A stretch of DNA of 64,000 bases from Impatiens glandulifera (lineage: Eukaryota > Streptophyta > Magnoliopsida > Ericales > Balsaminaceae): NCBI RefSeq assembly GCF_907164915.1, contig NC_061863.1, positions 42,939,382 through 43,003,381 of the forward strand, written 5' to 3'. How positions within the stretch are numbered: position 1 is the stretch's first letter; each line of letters starts with the position of its first letter. Of this stretch, positions 23,037-35,802 are shown one piece after another. The translations under genes and the position numbers were made by a program. The notes beneath the pieces are model-generated. The model did not search any database, was not told the origin of the DNA, and was given only the letters and a program-made list of their open reading frames with translations.

Positions 23037-23689
23037 ACACCTTGACCGAGAGTTCCCCGCATCCAAACGAGTGATCTCAACCCAAGACCGAGGGATTTTA
23101 GCCATTGACTAAAGAATTGAAGGGTTTGTTTGATTTTTTAATTTCTAAAATTATTATTTTTTAATTAAAAGTCCTAAGCCATTTTCTAAAAATCTTAAAA
23201 GATAGAAAACAACTTCAAAATATTTTAAGAATATTTTCATAAACAAATATTTGATAAAGGCCCATTTGAAATTTATTTTTAAATAATAATGCCTTAAACT
23301 GATATTTTTTAGGTATTTCCCTCAACAATCGTCTACATCAATCGCATGTACATGTATTTAAATATTATTCTAAAATTTTAAATACAAGAAAACTCGTGCA
23401 TGTCTAGGACTTGAAAAATGATTGGTTAAATAAAACATAATAAAATTAAATTTTAAAAAAACTAAGATTTTATAAAGTAGAGACCGTTCTTTAACAGGTA
23501 ATGGCGAATCCAAAGCCAAATTTCAACGGGTACTCCAAAATTTATCAAGTATTTTTTTTTTACTATACAACACTTGTATCAAAAATAAAAGTATAATTAA
23601 TAATGATATTAATAAAGATACAAAATCACACCGATACTAATAAAATATTTATCCTTTTACAATTCAACTACTACTAGACATACAAACAA
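23037..23689. repeat. LTR-like direct repeat, second copy (end)
   Basis: Diverged partner of 20730-21376 (see there). No gene. Confidence 0.3.
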
Positions 23690-24616
23690 ATGGAGACAAT
23701 TGAGTTATTTGGGTGTTCATTTGTTGAAAATGTTGGATCTAAACAAGCAATGCAAGTAAGTACCTCCGTAGTTGATTCCGAAAATGATTGTTCATCTCTT
23801 GAATCATCGTATCAAGAACCTATTATTATAAAAAAAAAGTAAATAAAAAATGCTATTAGAAAACAATAAAATTCAATAGATTATTTGACCACTATTGAGA
23901 AAAATTAATACCTCACAAAAATTTCCAACACGATAGTGATGAAAATTAGTAACCATTTACCCATTACGTCTACTTTGACCATGAGTTCTCATATTTTCTT
24001 CCATATTCGGTATTGGGATCATATGCTGACTACAAAATGTGTTGACGTCGTCCAAATATTTCTCCCATCCTTCCTCTTTAAATTTCAACATATCTTTTAT
24101 CATCTTGATTAAAGTGACACCTAGTACCATGTTTTGATCCTTTTGTTGCAAAGCCTCAAGTTGCGTTCTTGCATTATTATGAATACTAGCTACACCACCA
24201 ACATGTCTATTAAATATTTCCATTGTTTTTTCTAATTTCTTATTCCCGAATTAGTAAATGCCTCATCTCTTACTCGATATCCTGTGTGAGAATTTACAAA
24301 GAGATAACACAAAAAACAAAATGCAGCATCTTTTGAAATGTTATACTCTAACCATGAAAACCTTTTAAACTAATGCTCTATACCAAATTGTTTTTGTGGA
24401 TAGTTATGACCAAATGGTTGACAAGGACCTCTAATCAAATATTCTCTTCGAAGCTGATCTCCAATTAAAATATAATATTCATTAATCGGTTTGCGTAGTC
24501 CTGGATCACTAATAACCTCATCTGGGTTGAATTGAACGCAATAATATTTCTTCTTATTACTTTCTTCATTAGAACTTTTAGAAGAGTCAATATTTCGTTT
24601 TAAATACTTCTCAATT
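23690..24616 (-). pseudogene. hAT transposase relic, left copy
   Basis: Reverse copy of 30675-31640. The minus strand reads a TTF-type zinc-finger hAT transposase N-terminus and, after a ~90 bp intron, the segment 'VLDTMIQEMNNHFR'. An 88-codon open part spans 24223-23957. The start codon is ATT instead of ATG at about 24615, but the early stop seen in the right copy is absent here. The catalytic DDE core is missing. Confidence 0.7.
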
Positions 24617-25180
24617 ACCTCTTTACATGTCTTTACCTTAACTTTTTCGGTAAACCAACAATCTCATTCATATATTTAACCACCAATAATTTTTGTTTTC
24701 CAATTAGTCTCTCATATTACTATCTTTCATCTTATTCCTCGTCAAACCAACAAAAAATCTTTTATCATTAACAAACCAATGTTACATGTCTCTTATCCCT
24801 CGGTAAACCAACCACAAATCTTAATCATATTTTCATATCTCTTATCCATCGGCAAACTAACCACCAATCTCAATAATACTTTCACACGCCTCTTATCCCC
24901 CCCTCTTAGTAAAATAACCACAAAATCTCTATCGACCTCTTATCCATCAGCAAACCAATCACAAATCTCAATCACACTTTCATAATCTCTTATCATTTTA
25001 GTAAATAAATATTAACGACATCTCTTATAACTCAGTAAACCAACCACAAACCAACCATTAATTTTAATGGTCTCAATCCCAATGTTACTAGTCTCATATC
25101 TATCGACAATACAACACCCAATCTCAAGACCTTACAATCCAGTGTTACCAGTCTCTTATATATCCCTCGTCAAATCAATA
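24617..25180. repeat. degenerate tandem repeat unique to left arm
   Basis: Roughly 50-60 bp units built on 'TCTCTTATCCCTCGGTAAAC' and 'CAACCACAAATCTCAATCA'. The right arm has unrelated sequence at the matching place (28076-30674). Not coding; a 68-codon frame at 24779 is the repeat itself. Confidence 0.65.
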
Positions 25181-25622
25181 GATGCCGAACATTGTTGTTA
25201 GAGAAGATGAAGATGCTTCGTTTCTGGTACATTAAAATATGACCCCATATTGGAAGACATTTATCAACAAAGTCCTGTCCTCTGTAGAAGAATCTATTTT
25301 TTCTTTGTTGCATATTCTGTCACCACCAAATCTGAGGTCGGTATGGAACTGTTTTCACTTCAGTATTTTTATCTGTAGAACGCATTTTGTTATGTGGTTT
25401 GTTTTCCCTTCCCAATCATGCTATGAATATCATGATGGTTAATTTTAGAGACTCTCAAGGAGGAACAAATTCTCCTATTTATTGAAGTTGTTTTAGATTG
25501 CTAATCAACGGAGTACAATAATAAGGATGCTATTTTGTTAAACAATCACATATTCCTTCCTTCCTGGTGATTATAATGTGATTTTAAGATTGTGAGAAAA
25601 ATATAAAAGCATGTTGTCTATC
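25181..25622. repeat. inner end of left arm
   Basis: Pairs with 28075-27641 in reverse complement, more diverged than the outer arm. An open frame of 67 codons (25239-25442) has no recognisable domain. Confidence 0.7.
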
Positions 25623-25659
25623 TATTGTACATCTATTGTATTTTGGTGAATTCCAAGCA

Positions 25660-25952
25660 TATTGTATCGGATTTTAGCGCTCTCGCGGGAACGTGGACAA
25701 GAATTTCAAGCACGGAGCAGAACTGAAATATCTGTAGGAACTGGAATTTACCGCTTTTTAAAACTCACTTGAATTGAAAGCATTGTAATCAGATAATTCA
25801 TTTACGTTTTTAGCTTTTTAGATTTTACTCAGAATGTTACGACTTCAATATCATTTTAGGCCTGTCTAGAAATATCTCTTCAACTCGTGGTTTTTTTCCA
25901 TTATTGAGAATTTTTAATGAAATGACGCTAAGTCGTTTTTAAAAAAAAATCT
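25660..25952 (+). mobile_element. LINE 3' end fragment
   Basis: Same terminal ORF2 codons and 3' UTR as 17510-17809 ('GCTCTCGCGGGAACGTGGAC', 'TTAGGCCTGTCTAG'), ending 'GCTAAGTCGTTTTT' plus A-run. A second, independent, strongly truncated copy of that LINE family. Confidence 0.8.
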
Positions 25953-26948
25953 AAAAAAGAGAGGAAAAAAAATAAAGAAGTCTAACAACAAAATCACAAA
26001 ATCATGGAAAGTCAATTATCAATTTAATAAGTAAATATGTGAAAAGCACTTATAATAAGATTTTCTGTCATATTATTCAACAAACATATATAAATGATTG
26101 AGCTAAAAAGGTATAAAAATAAAAAAAGTATATACATATGAATTTTTTATAATGATCAAATGTATAAGATGGGGCGGATATATAAGTATCTTTCCATTAT
26201 AGTGTCTTTTGATTATTTTATTCATGAATTTTAAGTAGTTTTTAATTTTTTTTAAATAAATATATCTTGATTCCAAAAGATAGCTAAAGGGTTTTATTAT
26301 ACTGTTTTGTCCATACTAAGTTGATACAATTTTCTAAGTAAAATTTACAAAAGTAAATTCAATTAGTTGAAGGGGAGAGGAACTTGCACATATTCAAATA
26401 AATCTAAAGATAGATTTGGATTAACATGCACAAATTATCTCTTTTATTGAAAAAATAAGTTATTGGATCTATTGTATTTTTCAATGCGATTTAGAACTTG
26501 GATCCAACGCACATTGACTCGAGTATCCTTTTACAATTTGCATCTAACTTCTTATAATTGTTTCTCGCACTAGGTTGTCGTAAGCACTTTTTCTTGGTCT
26601 CTTTCGCTTATAAAGCAGATTACACACTCCTTTATGAGTATTTAAATTCATTACATATTAATATTTAATCAACTAAAATATTTTTACTTTCGCTTCTTCC
26701 TCAAGAGTCAAGAGAATCTCTAACTCCACCATTTGTATTGACTTAGAAAATACTCCAGTCTAAACATGACACTTAGACTCGATAGTTTAAGCATGTTTCG
26801 TTAACTTCTTTGTTGCAGTTAATAAGGAATGCTCATAGTTCTATCCACCAAGGTGAGTGAAGAAGCTCAATGTGTTTGGCCCGTATCATCCACATAAATT
26901 TCTCATTGTATACTAATCCATCTAAATGAAACAAAAGTATAATCAAAG
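25953..26948. other. AT-rich spacer, nothing recognised
   Basis: Lies in the loop of the inverted duplication. No open frame over 60 codons and no repeat that I recognise. Confidence 0.5.
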
Positions 26949-27640
26949 TGTTGGAATTATCAAGTAATTTGAAGTGCTTATATATTATTTATCTTACTTT
27001 GTCGTCGTAGACTGTTAATAATGTATAAATACCTCTATCATTTTAAATATATATGCAAAATATTATTCTCTTTCTCTCTTTTCTAACATGGTATCAAAGT
27101 TTAAGCTCTAGGTTTTAAGGTCATTTAGGGTTTGTGTATTTATATATGAATATTGATGTCAATATTGATTCAACTTTAATGGATAAGTCTCCCAAATTTG
27201 CATTCTCTAACGTTGCTTCTGCCACGGGTACTTAATTTGATAAACACTTTTCCAAAATTCTCTTTTAATCACTTTTACAAAAACTTCAATCGAATCATGG
27301 TACTACATCTTCTCCAATATTATATTCTTCAGTGTTATCTACCACAACAGGTATTTCTACCTCATGGTTTTTTATTCAGGATGTTTACTCATGACTTATG
27401 AATCCTCTTTTTTCATATCAACTAGAAAGCCTATTATTCCGCATATTGTTCATACTGCTAATAATACTACTTTGAATGTTTAAACTATTGGTACCGTTCA
27501 AAATTCTATATTATCCTTACTTGAAACATTTTATATTCCAAAACTTTCATTAAATCTTATTTCTGTTGGACAAATATGTGATCTTAATTTTAACATAACT
27601 TTTTTGAGTAATGGTTGTGTTGTGCAAAATTCTCAAACAG
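26949..27640 (+). pseudogene. truncated Copia element with short LTR
   Basis: A 140 bp LTR candidate runs from TGTTGGAATT (26949) to TTTCTAACA (27088), followed by primer site TGGTATCAAAGTTT. From about 27405, translation across one stop gives the Copia protease/pre-integrase region ('SILSLLETFYIPKLSLNLIS', 'VGQICDLNFNITF'). The middle of gag and everything after ~27640 are gone. The break coincides with the inner edge of the right arm. It is a different lineage from the element at 3793. Confidence 0.7.
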
Positions 27641-28075
27641 ACAACATGCTTTTATATTTTCTTACAATCTTAATCACATTATAACCACCAGGAATGAAGG
27701 AATATGTGATTGTTTAACAAAATAGCATCCTTATTATTGTACTATGTTGATTAGCAATCGAAAACAACTTTAATAAATAGGGGAATTTGTTTCTCCTTGG
27801 GAGTATCTAAAATCAACCATCATGATATTCATAGCATGATTGGGAATGGAAAACAAACCACAAAACAAAAGGCATTCTACAAAGAAAAATATTGAAGTGA
27901 AAAGAGTTCCATGCCAGCCTCAGATTTGGAGGTGACTGAATATGCAACAAAGGAGAAATAGATTCTTCTACAGCGGACTTTGTTGATAAATGCCTTCCAA
28001 TATGGGGTCATATTTTAATGTACCGGGACGAAGCATCTTCATCATCTCTAATAACAATGTTCGGCATCTAGTGGT
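27641..28075. repeat. inner end of right arm
   Basis: Reverse complement of 25622-25181 with scattered differences. Confidence 0.7.
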
Positions 28076-29133
28076 TCTCAATAAAAGAATTCGGTCAGAA
28101 ACTACCGGTGAAAGATTAGATATTATGTGAAACTACATGACCTGTGAAAAGATTTCGGCCATTCAATACTAGGTTTTCCATTTTGTGCAACCAGACCATG
28201 TAAAAAAACAACGAGAAAATAAAAACAATGATCTCGAAATTCAAGTTGAAAACAATAAGATGAAGAGCCTGAAAATCCTGAACAATAATTCTTTCTATCA
28301 AATCAGAATAGGTTCATCTAAAAAAAGAAATCAAAATGAGAATAGGTTGTATTCGTCAACCTCTTAAGTTCATCCATCTTTCATTGCAAGAGGAAGGGGA
28401 AGGGGAAGACAACCTGTTGAAACATCAGGTTGGTATGGAAATAAAAATCCCAATTGGGATAATTAGGATTTCATACAGTTTCTAATCTTTATTTGTAATC
28501 TCCATTTCTTGAATGTTTGATCGATACTAATCAGGTTCTTTAGGGTCGTTTGATTGTCATTTTTTAATCATAGCTAAGATTTGTCTAATTTTGATTATTG
28601 ACCCTCTCACTTTTAGAATTTTAATAAAATGGTTTTAATCGTTTTAAAAAAAACAAAAACAAATCTATTGCATGCCTTTCTAGAAACTTATTATTATTAT
28701 TATGTTTTAAACAATATTAGATACTAAGGATGAATCATAATAATAAGCACAAATTATGAATATGCTTGTGATAATTTCTAATAAAAAAAATCATCTATCA
28801 CTTCTGCATAAAAAAAATATATAATATATAAGGACAACGAATTCATGACAAAATATATACTGTTTATTTTAAAATTAATAAAATATTAATTTATTATAAT
28901 TTATAAAAAAGTTTAACTTAATTATAATAAAAAAATATGAGTTTATAATAAATTTTAGACTAAAGGTAGACATAATAGGTGAAAATTTATACAGGAATAA
29001 CTTGCCAATCAATTATGTACTCGTTTACCTTATTTACATAAAATATTTATCAATTTGTTTAAATATATATTGTTGAGAATTATTATAATTGAAATTTAGC
29101 AAGTAATTAAACCATTTTAATAAGAAGTTTAAT
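28076..29133. other. right-arm-specific block, nothing firmly recognised
   Basis: Contains a 60-codon frame (28185-28367) followed by a Gly/Arg-rich reading 'ARGRGRGRQPVETSGWYG' near 28390, which may be a scrap of a host exon, and an A-rich tail near 28645. AT-rich otherwise. Confidence 0.35.
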
Positions 29134-29957
29134 AGGTATAAACGGCTCGAACTAGCTTGGCTCGAGTTCAGCTCGACTCATTTTTTATTGGCTCGACTCG
29201 AACACGATCGAGCTTTTAATATTAAGCTCAAACTCGGTCGATCATATAAAAATAGGTTCGAGTTCGGCTCGATAGGCTCGATAAGCTCGAATTTAAATAT
29301 ATTTATATATTATTTTCTTATATTAAGAAAAATATAAATCTCCAGTTCACCACACAAATATTTCATATCCTTAGTTACATATTAATAAATAAAAACAACC
29401 TTAAATCAAAATATAGTTCATAAATCATAAAACTTATAGTAAAATAAAAATACTTTTATATCTTATAAAATATAATATATTGAGATTACATATATTAAAT
29501 AATATTACAATATAATTATATATTTTTATTTGATTTTCAAAAAATTATATTTTTATAATTAAATTAATATCAATATATTTATTTCCTTATAAGTATTATA
29601 TAATATATATATTTTTTTAATTTATAAATATTATTCCGGTATATCTTGATATACTAAATTATTGAAAATCTCATACCTTTTATGTATCAATAAATTTGGT
29701 ATCGGTATCATAAGCAATAAGCTCATAAATAGTCTTATGGGTGTTTCAAATTTTGATTAAAAAATAAAATATAATAAAAAAATTATATGATTAGGCTCGA
29801 AAAAATTCGACGAGCCATCAAGCGAGTCTTACCTAAGCTCGAATTCAACTCGAATCTTAAACGAGTTGGCTTGAGCTCGGCTCGAATTCGATTTTGACCG
29901 AACTCGAATCGAGATTTGATCGAGCGGCTCACGAGCGGCTCGGCTCATTTACACCCT
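29134..29957. mobile_element. GCTCGA-rich foldback/MITE-like element
   Basis: Both ends are rich in GCTCGA/CGAGC words and are inverted with respect to each other: GGTATAAACGGCTCGAAC at the left, GGCTCGGCTCATTTACACCC at the right. The ~450 bp interior is AT-rich. The 'GGGTGTAAATGAGCCGAGC' terminus is common in plant non-autonomous elements, probably hAT. No clear target duplication is visible. Confidence 0.55.
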
Positions 29958-30674
29958 AAGCTACTTAAAGTATCAAACATCTTTGTTATATACTCATTTC
30001 AATAAAGCATTACCCGTTTTGTATTAGCTGTTTATCATACATTCAAGGGGTTCAAGAAGGCTTAAACACTCCTGACTTTTATGAAAAGTTTGAATATAAT
30101 TTATACAAATTAATTATTTAAAGGTAAAGTTGAATATATAATAAAATTAAGAATTTATTTAAATTAATTAAATAAGAGGCTAATTTCAAAACTTTTAACC
30201 ATATAAATTATAAATTCATAATTAAATTAGATTTACAGACTCTCCTTCGACAACCAGGCACCCCGACCTGAAATCTTCCATCATCGATCTTTGAGACGAC
30301 ACACTAATTTGATCTTTGGTAAGTGGTAGGGTTATAGGTTTATATTATTATTCATCCATTCTTCATATGCATAGGTTATAAGTTTATGTTATTATTCATC
30401 CATTCTTCATATGTTATGTATTTTATTATTTATCCATTGATTACATTTTGATTCTTCAGAAGAATCAGAACATAAGAAGTTTTTTGGTTTATATTCTATA
30501 TTTCATTATTAGATTAATGTTGAAATTAGTTAGAAATTAGGGGAATTAGGGGTTTCAAATGTTGTATTTCCTCTTGTTTTGTTTCTAAACAATCATTCAA
30601 TCAAGAAATGATAAACAGTAATCAAATTGATAAATTTTATTTAATTATTGTGTTTATTTTTTGTAATATAGGTA
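29958..30674. other. leader of hAT relic, no gene
   Basis: AT-rich with a short direct repeat ('TTATTCATCCATTCTTCATA' twice near 30347-30415). It ends just before the transposase start. It may be the 5' region of the original hAT element. Confidence 0.4.
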
Positions 30675-31640
30675 ATGGAGAAGTATTTAAAACAAAGTAT
30701 TGACTCTTCTAAAAGTTCTAATGAATAAAGTAATAAGAAGAAATATTCTTACGTTCAATTCAACCCGGATGAGGTTATTAGTGATCCAGGACTACGCAAA
30801 CCGATTAATGAATATGATATTTCTATTGGAGATCAGATTCGAAGAGAATATTTGATTAGAGGTTCTTGTCAACTATTTGGCCATAGCTATCCTCAAAAAT
30901 AATTTGGTATAGAGCATAGGAGCTTTCAAAATGCTTGGTTTAAAAAGTTTTCATGGTTAGAGTATAACATTTCAAAAGATGCTGCATTTTGTTTTTGGTG
31001 TTATCTCTTTGTAAATTCTCACACAGGATATCGAGTTAGAGATGAGGCATTTACTAATTCGGGAATAAAAAATTGGAAAAAACAATGGAAATATTTAATA
31101 CACATGTTGGTGGTGTAGCTAGCATTCATAATAATGCAAGAACGCAACTTGAGGCTTTGCAACAAAAGGATCAAAACATGGTACTAGGTGTCACTTTGAT
31201 AAAGACGATAAAAGATAGGTTACAGAAATTTAAAGAGAAAGGATGGGAGAAACATTTGGACAACGTCAACACATTTTGTAGTCAACATATGATCCCAATA
31301 CCGAATATGGAAGAAAATATGAGAACTCGTGGTCAAAGAAGACGTAATGGGCAAATGATTGCTAATTTTTATCACTATCGTGTTGGAAATTTTTGTGAGG
31401 TATTAATTTTTCTCAATCGTGGTTAAATAATCTATTGAATTTTATTGTTTTCTAATAGCATTTTTTTTTTACTTTTTTTATAATAATAGGTTCTTGATAC
31501 GATGATTCAAGAGATGAACAATCATTTTCGGAATCAACTACGAAGGTACTTACTTGCATTGCTTGTTTAGATCCAATATTTTCAACAAATGAACACCCAA
31601 ATAACTCAATTGTCTCCATTTATTTGTACGTCTAGTAGTA
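30675..31640 (+). pseudogene. hAT transposase relic with intron, right copy
   Basis: Start ATG at 30675. Translation gives 'FNPDEVISDPGLRKPI', 'QIRREYLIRGSCQLFGH', the TTF-type zinc-finger segment 'SWLEYNISKDAAFCFWCYLF' and 'HVGGVASIHNNARTQ', matching plant hAT transposases annotated as zinc finger MYM-type protein 1-like. In-frame stops occur after codon 17 and before 'FGIEH'. A 90 bp GT-AG intron (31400-31489) joins 'RVGNFCE' to 'VLDTMIQEMNNHF', as the family expects. A frameshift then leads to 'TCIACLDPIFSTNEH'. The segment following the N-terminal domain is much shorter than usual and the DDE catalytic residues are not seen. It binds no known partner and is surely inactive. Confidence 0.75.
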
Positions 31641-32271
31641 GTTGAATTGTATAAGGATAAATATTTTATTAGTACCGGTGTGATTTTGTATCTTTATTAA
31701 TATCATTATAAATTATACTTTTATTTTTTATATAAGTGTTGTATAGTAAAAAAATATAGTTGATAAATTTTGGAGCACCCGTTGAAATCTGGTTTTAGAT
31801 TCGCCATTACCTGTTAAAGAACGGTCTCTACTTTATAAAATCTTAGTTTTTTTAAAATTTAATTTTATTATGTTTTATTTAACCAATCATTTTTCAAGTC
31901 CTAGACATGCACGAGTTTTCTTGTATTTAAAATTTTAGAATAATATTTAAATACATGTACATGCGATTGATGTAGACGATTGTTGAGGGAAGTACCTAAA
32001 AAATATCAGTTTAAGGCATTATTATTTAAAAATAAATTTCAAATGGGCCTTTATCAAATATTTGTTTATGAAAATATTCTTAAAATATTTTGAAGTTGTT
32101 TTCTATCTTTTAAGATTTTTAGAAAATGGCTTAGGACTTTTAATTAAAAAATAATAATTTTTGAAATTAAAAAATCAAACAAACCCTTCAATTCTTTAGT
32201 CAATGGCTAAAATCCCTCGGTCTTGGGTTGAGATCACTCGTTTGGATGCGGGGAACTCTCGGTCAAGGTGT
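31641..32271. repeat. LTR-like repeat, mirrored
   Basis: Reverse complement of 23037-23689. The first tandem unit begins inside it at 31939 (AATAATATTTAAATACATG). No gene. Confidence 0.6.
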
Positions 32272-32279
32272 GGAGAGAC

Positions 32280-33076
32280 TAGGGATGGCAACGGGTACCC
32301 TACCCGACGGGTAGTGAAGTACCCATCCCCGAACCCGATTTTCATTTTACTACCCGACCCCGATCCCGAACCCGACGGGTATCTCTACTTCTATACCCAT
32401 TCCCGATTCGTCGGGTACCCGATCCCCGACGGGTACCCAATTACCCGATTAAATTACTTATAAGATTATAAAGTTTGAAAAAAATAAACACAACTTTAAT
32501 AAATAATTTTAACATTAGTAATATTAAAATATTAAAAATAAAAATAAAACCATTACTTACCCACCTCATAATTTTTGTAAATTTTGAAGAAGATAAACTA
32601 GAGTGGAAAAAAAGTAGAATGAACATTGAAAAAAAAACTAGAGATTGAATATGAAGAATTATGAGAGAGAGTAATATTTTGTTATTAAAATAAAAATTGA
32701 AGTTATGTAGAGAAATATTGTTTTGTGAATATAAAATAATTAAAATTTAGTGTAGTGTATTTATGACTATGGTTGGAGTGAAGTGTGGATAATATCAAAT
32801 TAAATGATGCATATTTATGATACATTTACAATGATGAAACATTTTTGAAAAGTCACACATTAAACTTTAATAAAAAAATCAATAATATTAATATAACCGG
32901 GTATCGGATATCGGGTTTGGGTTTCGTACACTCCCCATCCCCGACCCTGTACCCGACCGTGTACCTTCTCCCTTTCCCCATGCCCGACCCCGACCCCGAA
33001 CCCAATTTAAAATACCCGAACCCGACTATCGGGTACCCACGGGTATCGGGCATACGGGTACCCATTGCCATCTCTA
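32280..33076. mobile_element. hAT MITE, 797 bp, right arm copy 1
   Basis: Same element, same target duplication (GGAGAGAC at 32272-32279 and 33077-33084) as 22232-23028 in reverse, so the insertion predates the inverted duplication. Open frames on both strands here are repeat artefacts. Confidence 0.9.
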
Positions 33077-33084
33077 GGAGAGAC

Positions 33085-34640
33085 CTTAGTCTTGGGCTAG
33101 AGATTCTCGATCGGGTGTGGGGAGCTCTCAATCGAGGTGCGGGAGGCCTCATTCTTGGGCTAGAGGTCCTCGGTCAGGTGAGGGGAGCTCTCGATCGAAG
33201 TGCGAGAGGTTCTCGGTCGGGGCTAGAAATCCTCGGTCAGGTGCGGGTAGATCTCAGTCGAGGTGTAGGAGATTCTCGGTTGGGGATAAAAATCCCTAGT
33301 CGAAAACCATATAAGGCTTGTTTTCTCAATCAAAAATCAAGCCCATGCTAAACATTTCTAGTCAGGTGCAGGGGAGGGAACGATTTTCATGATCAAAATT
33401 TGAACCCAAGTTGAGCCCTCGGTCGGACTTCAAGAAAATCAAACTGCAGGTTTGATGATTTTAAATGGGACCTTAATCCTTCGATCCAAAGGCATGGGGA
33501 GTTTTGTCTAATCCCAAAGATCATTTATAACATCATTCTGATGTGTTAATCAATTAGGATTATGTTCCATTTAAATCAAACAGTTTTGAAGAACAAACGT
33601 GTTTTATTTTTATTTTTAATGTTTAATGAAGTGTAAATATCTTGTCAATAGTTTCCTTATATATCATATGTGTAACCCCCAGAAAAACCCTTAAGTTTTG
33701 TTCCGCGGAAAAATTGATGTTCGAGAATTTCAACATCGGTTTACATGTCAGGAATAATTTTTTTTTAAATAAAACTTTTTTTAAAAGATTTCAAATAATT
33801 TTTGACAACTTTAAAAATTAATTATAAAAATAATTAATTTTGTTCAAATTTGAATAATCCAGGGATTTGCATTTAATCAAATGACAATTTATTTTTCCTA
33901 GAAATCTATAAAAAAAATATTTATTTGAAAATAGAGTCTCCAATTAATTTTTGAAAATCAATAAAAATGGGATACGTATACAAACGTATTAGCCAAAGTT
34001 TCTTGTAATTTGTAGTTTGGTGATACTCGAAAAAGGGCTTTCACGCTTCATCTTCCGTACCCATTTTAAAAACGATCTCTACTTAAATTTGGCTTTTGAA
34101 AATCGGTTTTATAACATTTTATTTTAACCGATTATTCTTCTGGTCTTAGACATGCATAGGTTTATGCATATTTAAATAATTTTAAATACAATTATTTAAA
34201 TGCTGGTATTTGTTGCTGATGATAACTTAGGGACGAAAGTACCTGAAGAACACTAGTCATTTTAAAGACATTATGATTTAAACAAAAATTCCATACAATC
34301 CTTTATCAAAATATTTTTTGTTGAAATATCCCAAAAATATTTTGAAATCATTTTCTAATTTTTCAGGATTTTGAAAATGAGAACCAAACAGACCTTAGGA
34401 CCGGTGTCCTAGGCTTTGGGTTCGTTTTCATCGGTCAGGGTCTGGGACCCTCGGTCGGACCCATCGCTTCGGGCTAAGAAGCCTCAATCGAGGTGCTAAG
34501 GACTCTTGGTCCTTGGCTGAGATTATCGGTCGGGGTATAAAAACCAACGGTCTTGCTAAGGATGTCTTCAAAATGGAAAGCACAACCAATCTAAAAATTA
34601 GTAAGAAATTTTAACCAAAAATAAAAGTTGTTGAGCAAAT
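33085..34640. repeat. minisatellite and LTR-like repeat, mirrored
   Basis: Reverse complement of 22223-20730. No gene. Confidence 0.6.
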
Positions 34641-35802
34641 CCTATCTATTTTTCAAAAGCAAACCATAGGTTGTGAAATGCTTGGAATCAAAAGGATATT
34701 ACATTCCAACCATGTAGATATAACAATGACAACTAACATAGAAAATGTAGATATAACAATGAGAAAAATCTACAGCTCCAACAAATTATAAGAGAATTGA
34801 ACATTTTCTCTAGGGAACCAACCTCGTCTAGTTATAGGAAAGCTTCTAATTCAGCTAAGTATTCAACATGGATGAAACTAACAACCATTTATTTTTGTAT
34901 ACTTCTTCAAGTAAAAGGTACTATTTGTTTTAAAAAATGAGAGTTCAAATATTACTTCATGACACAATAACTACTTCACAGCTGTGGCAGGAACAAAATG
35001 ACCAAGCCTATAGTCCTGTTCAAAGAAAAGATGTGAAGAATTCAGGCAAGATAATACAATTAGTCTTGGAAATGACTGAGAAGGATATAATGATAGGATG
35101 TTGACCTTGAAATTTATGAACTCGGCTAGTGGAGGGTCAAATGTAAGCACCAAATCATCATGTCCTACGTCATAAATCATAACTTGGGTTATTGGATAGA
35201 GCATCAGTTTTCATGGTATTTTATGTCATTGAATATGATACCATGTACAGAAACTGCAATGCCAGGCTGGTAAGCTGCATAATACTAAGTCAGAATTCAG
35301 ATCGGCTTAAACCTTTGAAAATCAAAATGTAAGAGTTCATGTGATTAAGTTTCATAGCCAAGAGGGACATTTTTTGTGTACGCATAATATATTGGTGAAG
35401 TAAATCAGAAGAAGTGCCAAGATGATTCAAACATTTCACCTTCAAAAAGACAGAAATTAGGTAATTTAACCCAAAAGATGTAGGTTCTTTCCAGAATAGA
35501 ATAGAATTGAATATACATGGTATTAAAGGACACTTCATAGAAACATTCTTACAGTTTTTTTCATTACCGGGTCATGATAACACAAAAACATAATGTATGA
35601 TAATTAGTCAGAACGTACTCAATCTTTTCATAATTATATTATATATGATACCAATCAATCTAATTCTATAATAGAACGTACTCAATCTTTTCATAATTAT
35701 ATTATATATGATACCAATCAATCTAATTCTATAATGGTAAGAATATATATAATATCTAATATTCCAACATAGGCAAACAGTGAATCATATCATGAGTTAA
35801 AA
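34641..35802 (-). other. unrecognised region, mirrored
   Basis: Reverse complement of 20670-19505, with the same two short frames and the 62-63 bp tandem duplication. Confidence 0.4.

Larger units (their letters stand above)
9795..25622 (+). repeat. left arm of giant inverted duplication
   Basis: Matches 27641-59559 in reverse complement, block by block: hAT element, host segment, Ulp1-like relic, organelle-like DNA, LINE-split tRNA, tRNA-Gln, tRNA-Gly, LTR-like repeats, hAT MITE, hAT transposase relic. The outer edge (AATGTGG at 9795) is paired with CCACATT ending at 59559, where a LINE begins. The inner edge is about 25622 against 27641. Confidence 0.88.

Noticed and set aside
22845..23105. 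86-codon frame, repeated at 32203 and 39263
   Set aside because: Translation of the hAT terminus ('LLPDPDPEPDGY'), not a protein.
29134..29957. GCTCGA-rich ends considered as a CpG-type promoter
   Set aside because: Mirrored arrangement and AT-rich interior fit a non-autonomous transposon better; no gene follows.
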